Positions 53,625 to 63,170 of a stretch of DNA of 64,000 bases are shown here, one piece after another. Positions within the stretch are counted from its first letter, which is position 1; each line of letters opens with the position of its first letter. The notes under the pieces are model-generated. The model worked only from the letters and a program-made list of their open reading frames with translations, had not been told where the DNA came from and did no database searches. The stretch lies in contig QZDW01000004.1 in assembly GCA_009917545.1 (NCBI GenBank), positions 62,001-126,000 of the forward strand, read 5' to 3'. The translations under genes and the position numbers were made by a program. The stretch comes from a bacterium 1XD42-76 (GTDB taxonomy: Bacteria; Bacillota; Clostridia; Lachnospirales; Lachnospiraceae).

Positions 53625-54954
53625 TTTCTACCTCCCCGATCAAATCATATTCGAGCGCCCCGGTTACCCGGACACGCACGAAATCTCCGGACATAAGAGA
53701 TTCATCGCTTTTTACAAAGATCAATCCGTCCACCCCCGGGCTGTCCATATACGTTCTTCCCACATAGGCGTCCTCGTCCGCAAGCTTTCCCTCAATCATG
53801 ACCTCCAGCACAGCCCCATTCTTTGACCCGGACTTAAAAAAAGCGATATCCTGCTGAAGCTCCATGATCTCCGCACGCCGCTTCTCCTTAAGCTCATCCG
53901 GAATCTGTCCTTCAAATCCAAATGCCGGCGTATCTTCCTCAGCAGAATATGCAAACACTCCCAGACGGTCAAATTCAATCTCATCGACAAATGAGAGCAG
54001 CGCCTCGTGATCCTCGTCCGTTTCTCCGGGAAAACCGGAAATCAGCGTTGTCCTCAGTGCAATATCCGGAATCCGGCTGCGAAGCGTTTCAATCAGGGCT
54101 GTAAGCTCCCTGCGGTTTGTTCTGCGCCCCATCCGGCGCAGGACCGTATCGCTGGCATGCTGAATCGGAATGTCCAGATAATGGCAGACCTTTTTCTCTG
54201 TTCTTATGGTCTCGATCAGTTCATCCGTTATCTCCTCCGGATAGCAGTACTGCAAACGGAGCCAGCAAAGCCCTTCCACACGGGAAAGCCGTTTCAAAAG
54301 CTCCGGAAGCATTTTCTTTCCATATAGATCAACACCATAGAGCGTCGTCTCTTGGGCTACCAGAATCAGCTCTCTGACCCCGCCTGCAGCAAGCTCCTCT
54401 GCTTCTTTTATGAGCTGCTCCATCGGTACGCTGCGGTATCTGCCGCGCAGATCAGGAATAATACAGTACGTACAACGCTTATCGCACCCCTCGGCAATCT
54501 TAAGATACGCATAATGCCCCCCTGTTGTCAAAAGGCGCCTGGTAAGCGGGCTGACCGGAGCATCTATATTTTCAAACCGCAGGATCTGATGTCCTTTCAA
54601 CGTCTCTGTGATCGTTTCCGCGATTTTCTCATAGGATGTAGTTCCAAGAACCGCATCCACCTCCGGAATTTCTTTTATGATCTCTTCCCTGTATCTCTGT
54701 GCCAGGCATCCTGTGACAATCAGGGCCTTTAACCGCCCGTTTTCCTTTCTCTGCGCCATCTGAAGAATCGTGTTAATGCTTTCCTCTTTGGCATCACCGA
54801 TAAAGCAGCAGGTATTGATGACAATCACATCGGCCTGCGTCTCATCATCCACAAAGGAATAGCCCTCTCTGCCGAGAAGCCCCAGCATTTTTTCCGTATC
54901 TACCAGATTCTTATCACAGCCCAGGGAGATAAACAGCAGGTTCATTCCTTTCAT
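53608..54954 (-). CDS. rimO: Ribosomal protein S12 methylthiotransferase
   Basis: A 448-aa radical-SAM enzyme that adds a methylthio group to a conserved Asp of ribosomal S12. N-terminal UPF0004 domain with CDKN and a NTCCF motif, the CDKRCTYC radical-SAM cluster, and a C-terminal TRAM domain. The ATG at 54954 makes an ATGA overlap with rpoZ; a further ATG at 54945 is less well placed for a binding site. Confidence 0.96.
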   Translation of the reverse strand: MKGMNLLFISLGCDKNLVDTEKMLGLLGREGYSFVDDETQADVIVINTCCFIGDAKEESINTILQMAQRKENGRLKALIVTGCLAQRYREEIIKEIPEVDAVLGTTSYEKIAETITETLKGHQILRFENIDAPVSPLTRRLLTTGGHYAYLKIAEGCDKRCTYCIIPDLRGRYRSVPMEQLIKEAEELAAGGVRELILVAQETTLYGVDLYGKKMLPELLKRLSRVEGLCWLRLQYCYPEEITDELIETIRTEKKVCHYLDIPIQHASDTVLRRMGRRTNRRELTALIETLRSRIPDIALRTTLISGFPGETDEDHEALLSFVDEIEFDRLGVFAYSAEEDTPAFGFEGQIPDELKEKRRAEIMELQQDIAFFKSGSKNGAVLEVMIEGKLADEDAYVGRTYMDSPGVDGLIFVKSDESLMSGDFVRVRVTGALEYDLIGEVENELAE

Positions 54955-55247
54955 TCCCCGCTCTCCCACTCCGTCTCCAGTGCCTCCGGCACTTCTTTCT
55001 CCTCAGATTCGTCCGGCTCATCGTTCAGTATCTTTACCTTCTGCTCGTACAGCTCTTCCACTGCAGCGGAAAGCGGTTTCTTGCTGGCCGGACCGTATAC
55101 CATCGGCTCATCACCGTCAATAATCATCCTCGCCCTCTTGGCCGCCGCAATTACAATCGAATAGCGGCTCTGTACCACAGGCTGTTCCCCGGGCTCCACA
55201 CCGCTGTTTACTGCCTCCATGAGGTCGGAATAAGATGGATGCAACAT
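54951..55247 (-). CDS. rpoZ: RNA polymerase omega subunit
   Basis: A 98-aa omega subunit, with SRYSIVIAAAKRARMI and SKKPLSAAVEELY segments and an acidic C-terminal tail. AAGGAG ten bases before the ATG. It sits between gmk and rimO, a standard Clostridia order. Confidence 0.94.
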   Translation of the reverse strand: MLHPSYSDLMEAVNSGVEPGEQPVVQSRYSIVIAAAKRARMIIDGDEPMVYGPASKKPLSAAVEELYEQKVKILNDEPDESEEKEVPEALETEWESGE

Positions 55248-55266
55248 ATCAGATTAACTCCTTTCC

Positions 55267-55908
55267 TCAGTCCGACTCCGGACTGCCGACAAGCTCTTTC
55301 AGCTCGCCTTTTATTTTTTCTGTCAGCTCACGGTTGTGAACCACTTTAAGGTGCTGGGACTGGATCAGCTCATGGAGCTTTCTCGTACAATCCTCCACCA
55401 CATCATTGACTACGATGTAATCATAGGAATCCATCCCGTCGGACTCCTTCGCTGCCCGCAAAAGCCGCTTCTCGATCACCTGGCGTTCCTCTGTGCCCCG
55501 GCCTGTAAGCCTCCGCTCCAGCTCCTTTGCCTCCGGCGGCGTTATGAACACGAGAAGCGCCTGTGGAAAGCGCTCCTTTACCTTAAGTGCCCCCTGGATC
55601 TCGATCTCTAAAATGACATCCTTTCCGAGGGACAGCTGTTCCTCTACGTATGCTCTGGGCGTTCCATAGTAATGATCCACATAACGCGCATATTCGATGA
55701 GCGCTTCTTGCTCAATCAACGCCTCAAACTCTTCTTTGGTTATAAAAAAATATTCCCGGCCATTCTCCTCGCCCGGCCGCGGCTTTCTCGTAGTAGCGGA
55801 AATCGAAAGCGCATAGTTATCATACGTTTCCAGCAAAGCCTTCATTATCGTCCCTTTTCCCGCTCCGGAAAATCCCGATACCACGGTCAGAATCCCCTGC
55901 TGCCTCAT
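55267..55908 (-). CDS. gmk: Guanylate kinase
   Basis: A 213-aa nucleotide kinase converting GMP to GDP. P-loop GFSGAGKGT at about residues 11-19, the ISATTRKPRPGEENGREYFF substrate block and the EIEIQGALKVKE segment are intact. It lies between yicC and rpoZ. Often a remA-like gene sits between yicC and gmk; here there are only 13 bases. Confidence 0.97.
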   Translation of the reverse strand: MRQQGILTVVSGFSGAGKGTIMKALLETYDNYALSISATTRKPRPGEENGREYFFITKEEFEALIEQEALIEYARYVDHYYGTPRAYVEEQLSLGKDVILEIEIQGALKVKERFPQALLVFITPPEAKELERRLTGRGTEERQVIEKRLLRAAKESDGMDSYDYIVVNDVVEDCTRKLHELIQSQHLKVVHNRELTEKIKGELKELVGSPESD

Positions 55909-55921
55909 AAGCTTCCCTCAC

Positions 55922-56800
55922 TTATTCAATATTCTGAATCTGCTCCCTCACCTTTTCGATCTCTGTTTTTAAAATAATCGCATGGTCAGAGAGCTCCAGG
56001 TCATTGGCCTTGGAGAGAATCGTATTGGATTCCCGGTTCATTTCCTGTGCGATAAAATCAAGCTTTCTCCCCACGCTTCCACCGGAAAGCAGTTCCCTCT
56101 TCATGCTTTCAATATGGCTCTTCAAACGGACGGTCTCCTCGTCCACACATACCTTATCAGCGAAAATCGTCACCTCTGTGAGAATCCTGGCCTCGTCAAC
56201 GGAAGCGCTTCCCAGCATATCCCTGACCTTGTCCAGGAGGCGGTTCCGGTAATCCTCCAGCACCCTGGGAGAACGTTCTTCAATATAATCCACGATGGAC
56301 ACCATGTATTCCAGTTTCCCCAAAAGATCCTGTTTCAAATGTCCGCCTTCCGCGACTCTCGTCTGTACAAAGCCCTCAGCTGCCTTCTTCAGCACGCCCT
56401 CCAGCAGTTCCCATGTGTGCTCCTCATCCTCCAGGGCCTGCTCCATTGTCAGCACCTCCGGGCATCTGGCAAGCACAGACGCCGTCACGTCGTTCTCGAG
56501 TCCGAACTGTTCGGCCATCTGCTCAAAGTTCTTCATATACTCCGCCGCCAGAGCGCTGTTATATTTCAGGCACAGTTTTTCCTTCGTATAGTCCTCATAT
56601 GTGATAAAAACATCCACCTTGCCCCTCTGGATATACTCCTTCAGAAGATTGCGCATGGCGGCCTCAAAGTAATTAAATTTCTTTGGCATCTTGATGCTCA
56701 AATCCAGGTAGCGGTGATTGACGGCTTTGATCTCCACAGACAGTTTACATTCCTCCGTCACAAGCTCCGAACGGCCGAATCCGGTCATACTCTTTATCAT
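55922..56800 (-). CDS. yicC: YicC-family endoribonuclease-like protein
   Basis: A 292-aa protein with the YicC N-terminal domain (MTGFGRSELV, VEIKAVNHRYLDLSIKMP) and C-terminal DUF1732 region (VDEETVRLKSHIESMKRELLSGGSVGRKLDFIAQEMNRE). The family is a metal-dependent RNA endonuclease in E. coli. First gene in the yicC-gmk-rpoZ-rimO-pgsA series. Confidence 0.94.
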   Translation of the reverse strand: MIKSMTGFGRSELVTEECKLSVEIKAVNHRYLDLSIKMPKKFNYFEAAMRNLLKEYIQRGKVDVFITYEDYTKEKLCLKYNSALAAEYMKNFEQMAEQFGLENDVTASVLARCPEVLTMEQALEDEEHTWELLEGVLKKAAEGFVQTRVAEGGHLKQDLLGKLEYMVSIVDYIEERSPRVLEDYRNRLLDKVRDMLGSASVDEARILTEVTIFADKVCVDEETVRLKSHIESMKRELLSGGSVGRKLDFIAQEMNRESNTILSKANDLELSDHAIILKTEIEKVREQIQNIE

Positions 56801-56874
56801 GTAAAACAGGCCCTCGCTTTCCCATAGATAATACCATTATACGGCAAATGGAAACGTCAGTCAACTAATCTTCA

Positions 56875-56903
56875 TTGAAATTTTATCGGGTTTGTGATAA
56901 AGT
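56875..56903 (+). promoter_or_regulatory. Sigma-A promoter of rqcH
   Basis: TTGAAA (56875-56880), 17-base spacer, TAAAGT (56898-56903). Start near 56910, leader about 100 bases. Confidence 0.65.
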
Positions 56904-57009
56904 GTATTACGAACGGCAAAGAAAGAACGGGAATCATATCCGAACAGCCGTGTAAGAGACTTTTGCATATTTTCGACAGAGGGCCAAAAGCCCTGGGAAA
57001 GGATGGATT

Positions 57010-58752
57010 ATGGCATTTGACGGCATCGTAATCGCAAATCTTGTACATGATTTAAAGGAAAAGATCGTCTCTGGACGTATTTCCAAAATCGCACAGCCGG
57101 AAAAGGACGAGCTTCTTCTGACGATAAAAGGGAACCGGGAAAATGTAAGGCTGCTGATTTCTGCAAATGCCAGCCTTCCGCTGTTATATTTTACCGACAC
57201 CAATAAACCTTCTCCCATGACAGCTCCCAATTTCTGCATGCTGTTACGGAAGCACATCTCAAACGGCCGCATCATCTCCGTCACACAGCCTGCCCTGGAA
57301 CGGATCATCCGTATTGAAATCGAACATCTTGACGAGCTTTCCGACCTGCGCAGGAAATCTCTCATTGTCGAGCTCATGGGAAAACACAGTAATATCATTT
57401 TCTGTGACGAAAATGACATGATTCTTGACAGCATTAAGCACATTTCGGCACAGGTCAGTTCTGTACGTGAGGTCCTTCCCGGACGCAACTGGTTTATTCC
57501 CCATGCCGGAGAAAAAAAGAATCCGCTCACAGTCAGTGAAGAGGAATTCAAATCTCTGATAACAGGCACCCCTCAGAACCTTTCCAGGGCCCTTTATACT
57601 GTCCTGACCGGTTTGAGCCCTGTGGTATCCGCGGAGATCTGCCATCTGGCCTCGCTTGACGGGGATATTTCTGCCAAAGAATATTCCGACTCTGAGCTGA
57701 CCCACCTCTACCATGCCCTGACATGGCTCATGGATGATGTCCGCGAAGGACATTTTACGCCGAATATTATCTATGAAGGAGAACGGCCTGTGGAATTTGC
57801 CTCCGTACCACTGACCATGTTTGAAGGAAACGGATATCGTACGGTTCATTATGATACGGTGAGTCAGCTTTTAGACCGCTATTATGCGGAAAAAAATACC
57901 ATTTCCCGCATTCACCAGAAATCAACCGATCTGCGCAAAATCATCACGAATGCTTTGGAGCGCAGCCGTAAAAAGCTTGACCTCCAGCAAAAGCAGCTTA
58001 AGGATACACAAAAACGTGATAAATACCGCATTTACGGCGAGCTTTTAAACACCTACGGCTATGAACTGTCCGGCGGGGAAAAAAGCTTTACCTGTATCAA
58101 TTACTACGATAATACGGAAATCACCATTCCTCTTGACGTGACTCTGACAGCCAAGGAAAATGCACAGAAATATTTTGACCGCTATAATAAGCAGAAACGG
58201 ACCTTTGATGCTGTCTCGGAGCAGCTCGTTCAGACACAGGCAGAGCTCGACCACCTGGAATCCATCAATACTTCACTGGATATTGCGCGTCTGGAGGAAG
58301 ATTTACTGCAGATTAAAGAAGAATTGACCGAATATGGATATATCAAACGCCACTACAGCGGCGGCAAACGGCCCAAAATCACCAGCCGGCCTTTTCACTA
58401 TCTCTCCACGGACGGCTTTCATATCTATGTCGGGAAAAATAATTATCAAAATGAGGAACTGACCTTCCGTTTTGCAAACGGCGGCGACTGGTGGTTCCAT
58501 GCCAAGCAGATTCCGGGATCGCATGTGATTGTCAAGACAGAAGGACGTGAACTCTCTGACCGTACCTTCGAAGAGGCCGGTGCCCTGGCAGCTTATTATT
58601 CCAAAGGACGCGAAAATGAAAAGGTGGAAATTGACTATGTACAGCGTCGGGCATTAAAAAAGGTTCCGGGAGCGGCGCCGGGCTTTGTCGTCTATCATGA
58701 GAACTTTTCGCTCGTAGCCGCCCCGCGGCTTACATTAAAGGAAGTCAAATAG
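57010..58752 (+). CDS. rqcH: Ribosome quality control protein RqcH (NFACT family)
   Basis: A 580-aa NFACT protein that binds stalled 50S subunits and adds C-terminal alanine tails. N-terminal NFACT-N (MAFDGIVIANLVHDL), a long central coiled coil, and the C-terminal NFACT-R domain (GFHIYVGKNNYQNEELTFR, GDWWFHAKQIPGSHVI). AAAGGATGG precedes the ATG. Own promoter and terminator. Formerly called a fibronectin-binding protein. Confidence 0.95.
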   Translation: MAFDGIVIANLVHDLKEKIVSGRISKIAQPEKDELLLTIKGNRENVRLLISANASLPLLYFTDTNKPSPMTAPNFCMLLRKHISNGRIISVTQPALERIIRIEIEHLDELSDLRRKSLIVELMGKHSNIIFCDENDMILDSIKHISAQVSSVREVLPGRNWFIPHAGEKKNPLTVSEEEFKSLITGTPQNLSRALYTVLTGLSPVVSAEICHLASLDGDISAKEYSDSELTHLYHALTWLMDDVREGHFTPNIIYEGERPVEFASVPLTMFEGNGYRTVHYDTVSQLLDRYYAEKNTISRIHQKSTDLRKIITNALERSRKKLDLQQKQLKDTQKRDKYRIYGELLNTYGYELSGGEKSFTCINYYDNTEITIPLDVTLTAKENAQKYFDRYNKQKRTFDAVSEQLVQTQAELDHLESINTSLDIARLEEDLLQIKEELTEYGYIKRHYSGGKRPKITSRPFHYLSTDGFHIYVGKNNYQNEELTFRFANGGDWWFHAKQIPGSHVIVKTEGRELSDRTFEEAGALAAYYSKGRENEKVEIDYVQRRALKKVPGAAPGFVVYHENFSLVAAPRLTLKEVK

Positions 58753-58764
58753 GTTTCGGAATTG

Positions 58765-58795
58765 GGGATAAACGCGGTTTATCCCTTTTCTCTTT
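58765..58795 (+). terminator. Terminator after rqcH
   Basis: GGGATAAAC and GTTTATCCC form a perfect 9-bp stem with a GCG loop, then TTTTCTCTTT. It begins 13 bases past the rqcH stop. Confidence 0.88.
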
Positions 58796-58846
58796 CGTAG
58801 AATTGGTCCGATATGACTAAGAATTTCAAAGACTGTGAGCTGTCGG

Positions 58847-59353
58847 TCACTGTGCGATCGGCAGTATATTTCTGTGCTCTAAAACAGTGATAATCGTTTC
58901 CTGGGCATCCTGAAGGCGAATCATACTTCTGGTGATATTCCTCTCAAATACAGCTACATTTCCGGCCAGATCACCCAGCTTCTTATTGGTAAGCGTCACC
59001 TCCACGGAAATATCCTGCATCTGCTTTTCCATAATCCCGAATCTGACATTCAGGACATCCACACTCTCCCTGAGGGAAGCCGTTTCTTTTCTATTCTGCT
59101 CAAGCTTCTCTTCCAGGCATGTGACTCGTGTATCAAGCTGATCAAACTTCTCTTCCAGGCGCGCGACCCGTGCATCCAGCTGATCAAACTTTTCTTCCAG
59201 GCGCGCGACCCGTGCATCCAGCTGATCAAACTTTTCTTCCAGGCATGTCATTCGTGCATCCAGCTGATCAAACTTTTCTTCCAGGCATGTCATTCGTGCA
59301 TCCAACTGATCCAGTTTGTCTAAAATTTTCATCAGCATCTCTTCAATGTTCAA
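58847..59353 (-). CDS. Coiled-coil protein with 14-residue tandem repeats
   Basis: A 168-aa protein starting at TTG 59353 with a near-consensus GGAGGTG site seven bases upstream. Residues 14-83 are five copies of a 14-residue unit (FDQLDARMTCLEEK and variants), two heptads each with Leu and Val/Met at the a/d positions, forming a parallel coiled coil. The rest is also helical. No catalytic motif and no signal peptide; probably a cytoplasmic structural or partner protein. Convergent with rqcH. Confidence 0.75.
   Translation of the reverse strand: MNIEEMLMKILDKLDQLDARMTCLEEKFDQLDARMTCLEEKFDQLDARVARLEEKFDQLDARVARLEEKFDQLDTRVTCLEEKLEQNRKETASLRESVDVLNVRFGIMEKQMQDISVEVTLTNKKLGDLAGNVAVFERNITRSMIRLQDAQETIITVLEHRNILPIAQ
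59105..59314 (-). repeat. 42-bp tandem repeats, five copies, inside a coding region
   Basis: Five imperfect 42-base units encode the 14-residue coiled-coil repeat. The order is two nearly identical MTC-type copies, two identical VAR-type copies and one TVTC-type copy, as expected from repeated unequal exchange or slippage. Confidence 0.9.
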
Positions 59354-59483
59354 AATATCTCACCTCCTTCTTTGTACCACGAGCATACCATTTTTTACCA
59401 GTTCTGTCAATTCCGCCTGCATCCTTAAATGTGGCAATCAACAGGCAGATACGGACCAGAGAGCATGTCCCGCTGCTGGTTCT

Positions 59484-60155
59484 TTATGCCATATAAAGCA
59501 GTGCATTGCAGATCGCTGCTGCCACTGTACTGCCGCCCTTTCTCCCGCGGGCCACGATGGCCGGAACCTCAGAATGCAGGATTAACTCCTTTGCCTCCCT
59601 CACATTGACAAACCCGACCGGCGCACCGATGATAAGGCATGGATGTATCCTGCCCTCTGACATCAGTTCATACAACCGCATTAACGCCGTGGGCGCATTG
59701 CCGACTGCATAGATACACTGTGGATACAGCCTGGCCGCCTTATCCACACTGGCCGCCGAGCGCGTCATGCCATCACGCCTGGCCGCTTCTTTCACATCCT
59801 CGTCTCCAATAAAGCAGTGTATGGTAATCTTGTGCTTTTTTGCCGCCTGCTTGTTGATTCCCGCAGCAGCCATCGTCGTATCAGTCACGACTGGCACACC
59901 GCTTTGGACTGCCTTAAGCGCTCTGGCAATCACATCATCCGAGAAATAAAGGCTGTCGCGGTAGGAAAAGTCTGCCGTGGTATGGATAACCCGGCACAAT
60001 ACAGGAAGCTGTCCGGCAGGATAGGTCTGCAGAAAATCCACGCCCAGCTCTGACTGAATGATCTCAAAGCTCTTTTTTTCAATCTCTTCCGGTCTTGTTG
60101 CCAGAAAATCCACTCCCGTCTGTTCCCTGAGCGCCTCTGTCCAGTCTGCTCCCAT
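59484..60155 (-). CDS. cbiC: Precorrin-8X/cobalt-precorrin-8 methylmutase
   Basis: A 223-aa corrin-ring enzyme that moves a methyl group from C-11 to C-12. The catalytic His is in RVIHTTADFSY; VVTDTTMAAAGINK and GAPVGFVNVREAKE follow. AGGAGGG precedes the ATG. Last in a cobalamin gene series, 95 bases after cobQ. Confidence 0.95.
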   Translation of the reverse strand: MGADWTEALREQTGVDFLATRPEEIEKKSFEIIQSELGVDFLQTYPAGQLPVLCRVIHTTADFSYRDSLYFSDDVIARALKAVQSGVPVVTDTTMAAAGINKQAAKKHKITIHCFIGDEDVKEAARRDGMTRSAASVDKAARLYPQCIYAVGNAPTALMRLYELMSEGRIHPCLIIGAPVGFVNVREAKELILHSEVPAIVARGRKGGSTVAAAICNALLYMA

Positions 60156-60250
60156 CGGTATCCCTCCTGAATATCACATTTTACCGTCTGTCCGGCTTCA
60201 CACAGGCAGCCGTACCATTCCACCCATATAAGACCTGCCGCTATTGTTCC

Positions 60251-61777
60251 TTATACCTGTGCGTTCAGAAGCCCATAGATCATTTCCATATCCAGACTCT
60301 CTCTCAGAGTCCTGGCAAGCGCGTCATACTGCGCTTCCTTATACTCTGCTGTGGAAAGAACCGCCTGTCTGTCCGGCCCCGGGGACACAGCACCTGCCTT
60401 TTCTGTCAGAAACCCCTGAAACCATTCCTGCATGCCGGGCGCATCGAAGAGCCCATGAACATACGAGCCGCATATGTTGTGCAAAACACAGCCGTCCTCC
60501 TTTTTTGCTCCTGTATTCTCTTCATATAATTCGCAAAATGCCTGCCCGCCGTGTCTTACCGTCTCTCCCATATGGATCTCGTAGCCCTCAAGCCATATTT
60601 CCCTGTCTCCGTTTTCTCTACATTGGGGGGATAATACTCTTCCTCTCACTCTGGTCCGTGTTTTCTTCTCTGCAAACACAGTCTCCACAGGAAGAAGTCC
60701 CATCCCGCGAAGCGTTCCCCCTTCCTCTGTCTTACAGGGATCGCTTAGCCGTTCTCCCAGCATCTGATACCCCCCGCAGATCCCAATCACAGGCGTCCCC
60801 TCAGCCGCCTTTCTAAGAATCGCTGCTTCCAGACCGTTTTGTCTCATCCACTTCAAATCACCCATCGTATTCTTTGTACCCGGGATGATAATGCAGTCAG
60901 CCGCCATCACTTCCCGGGGCTTTACCGTATAGAAAAAGGAACCTCCCAGCAGGCGTTCGAGGATATTAAAGTCCGTAAAATTAGAGAGCCTGGGCAGACG
61001 AATTACTGCCACTCTGCCAGCGCTTCTGCCTGCCGCATCATTTGGCCCGCACACAAGCCGCCCGGAAAGGCTGTCCTCATCATCAACGTCCACATCCATA
61101 TACGGGACCACCCCGGCCACCGGGATAGAGCATCGGTCGTACAGCATAGAAAAACCGGGGGTTAAAAGAGACTTATCTCCACGGAATTTATTGATAATAA
61201 AAGCTTTAATCCGTTCGCGCTCCCTGTCCTCAAGTAACGCTGCCGTCCCATACAGCTGTGCAAATACCCCGCCGCGGTCAATGTCTCCTACAAGGAGAAC
61301 CGGCGCATCCAGCATCTCTGCCAGCCCCATATTTACGATATCATGTTCCCGCAGGTTGATCTCAGCCGGGCTTCCGGCCCCCTCCACCACGATCACGTCA
61401 AATCGGGTGGAAAGGTCGTGAAACGCCTGCATGATATCAGGGACCAGCGTTTTTTTCATCTTAAAATACTCCACAGCCGAATAATTCCCTCTGACCTCGC
61501 CTCTTACAATCAGCTGGGAGCCCATGTTGGAAACCGGCTTTAACAGGATGGGGTTCATTGACACCTCCGGAGCAATCCCGGCCGCCTCTGCCTGCATGAC
61601 CTGGGCGCGGCCCATCTCCCGCCCGTCCTTTGTGATAAAAGAATTGAGAGACATGTTCTGGGACTTAAAGGGAGCTGTCCGGTATCCATCCTGCCAAAGC
61701 ATCCGGCACAGCCCTGCTGTAATCAGACTCTTTCCTGCACCGGACATCGTTCCCTGTATCATAATCACCTTTGCCAA
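60251..61777 (-). CDS. cobQ: Cobyric acid synthase
   Basis: A 508-aa glutamine amidotransferase that amidates adenosylcobyrinic acid a,c-diamide. The N-terminal GTMSGAGKS P-loop and the C-terminal class-I-like glutaminase (Cys in GICGGYQML, His in YVHGLFDA) are both intact. The start is TTG at 61777, eight bases after GGGAGGG, giving the family-typical MAKVIMIQG start; the TTG at 61783 is too close to that site. Confidence 0.95.
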   Translation of the reverse strand: MAKVIMIQGTMSGAGKSLITAGLCRMLWQDGYRTAPFKSQNMSLNSFITKDGREMGRAQVMQAEAAGIAPEVSMNPILLKPVSNMGSQLIVRGEVRGNYSAVEYFKMKKTLVPDIMQAFHDLSTRFDVIVVEGAGSPAEINLREHDIVNMGLAEMLDAPVLLVGDIDRGGVFAQLYGTAALLEDRERERIKAFIINKFRGDKSLLTPGFSMLYDRCSIPVAGVVPYMDVDVDDEDSLSGRLVCGPNDAAGRSAGRVAVIRLPRLSNFTDFNILERLLGGSFFYTVKPREVMAADCIIIPGTKNTMGDLKWMRQNGLEAAILRKAAEGTPVIGICGGYQMLGERLSDPCKTEEGGTLRGMGLLPVETVFAEKKTRTRVRGRVLSPQCRENGDREIWLEGYEIHMGETVRHGGQAFCELYEENTGAKKEDGCVLHNICGSYVHGLFDAPGMQEWFQGFLTEKAGAVSPGPDRQAVLSTAEYKEAQYDALARTLRESLDMEMIYGLLNAQV

Positions 61778-61898
61778 GTCCAATCCCTCCCCTCAATCTT
61801 CTCACCACATATCCCGTAACAATCACATTAGCCGCTTCCGAAATAAAACAAGGCAGACAGGATATTCTGCCGGATAAGATCATAACCAGGATGCCGCA

Positions 61899-62873
61899 CT
61901 ACCAGAACCAATACAAGACCACCTCAAATATCACAGTCAAGGCAAGCATCAGATAAGAGGTCATGTATAAAAGCCGGTTGGCACGCCGGATATCCCCGGC
62001 TTCGGCATCCCTTATGTTTTCCCCGATCGTCTGTTTATGATGCAGTGTCCCAAAATAGTACGCGTCTCCCCCCAGCATAATTCCCAATGCTCCGGCACAG
62101 ACTGCTTCCGTCTGCGCGGAATTCGGACTTGCGTGATGGTATCGGTCCCTGAAAAATGTTTTCATGGCCTGACGCCAGTTCATGCCGAGAAGCGCTGATG
62201 CCAGAATCATGAGCCCGGCCGAAAGCCTGGCCGGAATGTAGTTCAGCAGATCGTCAAGCTTTGCGGCTGCACGGCCGAAATACAGATAACGCTCATTTTT
62301 ATAGCCGACCATCGAGTCCCCGGTATTTACCGCCTTGTAAAGCCAGCCTGTGACAGGACCTCCGAGCGCCAGATAAAAAAGCGGTGCTACCACCCCGTCA
62401 GACGTATTTTCCGCCACGGTCTCCACCGTTGCCCTCACAATTCCTGGCCTGTCAAGCCTGTCCGTATCCCGGCCCACAATCATCGACAATGCTTTTCTGG
62501 CCTTTTCAAGATCATTTTCCTTAAGCGCCTGATATACCTTCATGCTCTCTGTTTTTAACGCCTTCACCGCTGTCAGCTGGTAACAGAACAGTATGGAAAC
62601 GCACAGATACAGCTCACAGGAAACCGCTCCGCAGAGCCTCAGAATCATCCACACGGTAAACACCGTGACGCCATTTACAGCCACAGCCAGAAAAAGTCCG
62701 CAGACAAGCAGCCGGTCCGGCTCCTCTTTGCAAAACCGGCGCAGGATCCGTTCACACCCGGTAAGAAGATGCCCGATCAGGCGGACCGGATGATACAAAA
62801 ACTGCGGATCCCCGAAGATCTGGTCGAGGAAAAAGCCGGCCGCGATCACACCGGCCAAAATCAATCTGTCCAT
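61899..62873 (-). CDS. cobD: Adenosylcobinamide-phosphate synthase
   Basis: A 324-aa membrane enzyme (CbiB/CobD) joining aminopropanol phosphate to adenosylcobyric acid. Visible: LDQIFGDPQFLYHPVRLIG, VETVAENTSDGVVAPLFYLALGG, and HHASPNSAQTEAVCAGALG. Its weak ribosome site lies in the overlapping end of the preceding small membrane protein gene, so translation is probably coupled. The next gene cobQ follows 121 bases on. Confidence 0.95.
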   Translation of the reverse strand: MDRLILAGVIAAGFFLDQIFGDPQFLYHPVRLIGHLLTGCERILRRFCKEEPDRLLVCGLFLAVAVNGVTVFTVWMILRLCGAVSCELYLCVSILFCYQLTAVKALKTESMKVYQALKENDLEKARKALSMIVGRDTDRLDRPGIVRATVETVAENTSDGVVAPLFYLALGGPVTGWLYKAVNTGDSMVGYKNERYLYFGRAAAKLDDLLNYIPARLSAGLMILASALLGMNWRQAMKTFFRDRYHHASPNSAQTEAVCAGALGIMLGGDAYYFGTLHHKQTIGENIRDAEAGDIRRANRLLYMTSYLMLALTVIFEVVLYWFW

Positions 62874-62876
62874 ATA

Positions 62877-63170
62877 TTATTTCATATATTTTCTGTTATT
62901 CTTGTAGGCAATGATAATGATATACACTGTCATCACAAGAAAACAGATCTGCCAGAGAAGCGGCAGAAACGCTCCCTGTAAATACATTGCCAGAAAAGCC
63001 AGGTCAAGCCCCCACAGGATCTTGGTATAGCCCTCTGTCTTACACCATGCGCGCCGGTCCTCGTCCTCTATGAGAATCTTTGACCCGATCGGGGTATAGA
63101 TCCCGCTGGTGACAAGACCGCCATAGATAAGAAAGCACAGGCTGATTATCAAAAAAAGCAGTACAATCAT
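62877..63170 (-). CDS. Hypothetical membrane protein in the cob cluster, 97 aa
   Basis: Two to three predicted membrane segments (MIVLLFLIISLCFLIYGGLVTSG, LDLAFLAMYLQGAFLPLLWQICFLVMTVYIIIIAY) around a short charged loop (EDEDRRAWCKTEG). No family recognised. Its stop lies three bases before the cobD ATG, so it is co-translated with cobD; a role in cobalamin assembly is possible but unproven. Confidence 0.75.
   Translation of the reverse strand: MIVLLFLIISLCFLIYGGLVTSGIYTPIGSKILIEDEDRRAWCKTEGYTKILWGLDLAFLAMYLQGAFLPLLWQICFLVMTVYIIIIAYKNNRKYMK

Noticed and set aside
56934-57569. Minus-strand 211-codon frame opposite rqcH
   Set aside because: It covers the N-terminal domain of a clear RqcH on the other strand, shows no recognisable motif, and has no binding site before its start.
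59105-59314. CRISPR-like repeats
   Set aside because: The 42-base units are contiguous, without spacers, and encode a continuous coiled coil.
60156-60250. Possible cobalamin riboswitch before cbiC
   Set aside because: Only 95 bases, and neither the B12 box nor the AAGCCAGGAGACC-like core is present; a partial AAGCCGGA similarity is not enough.
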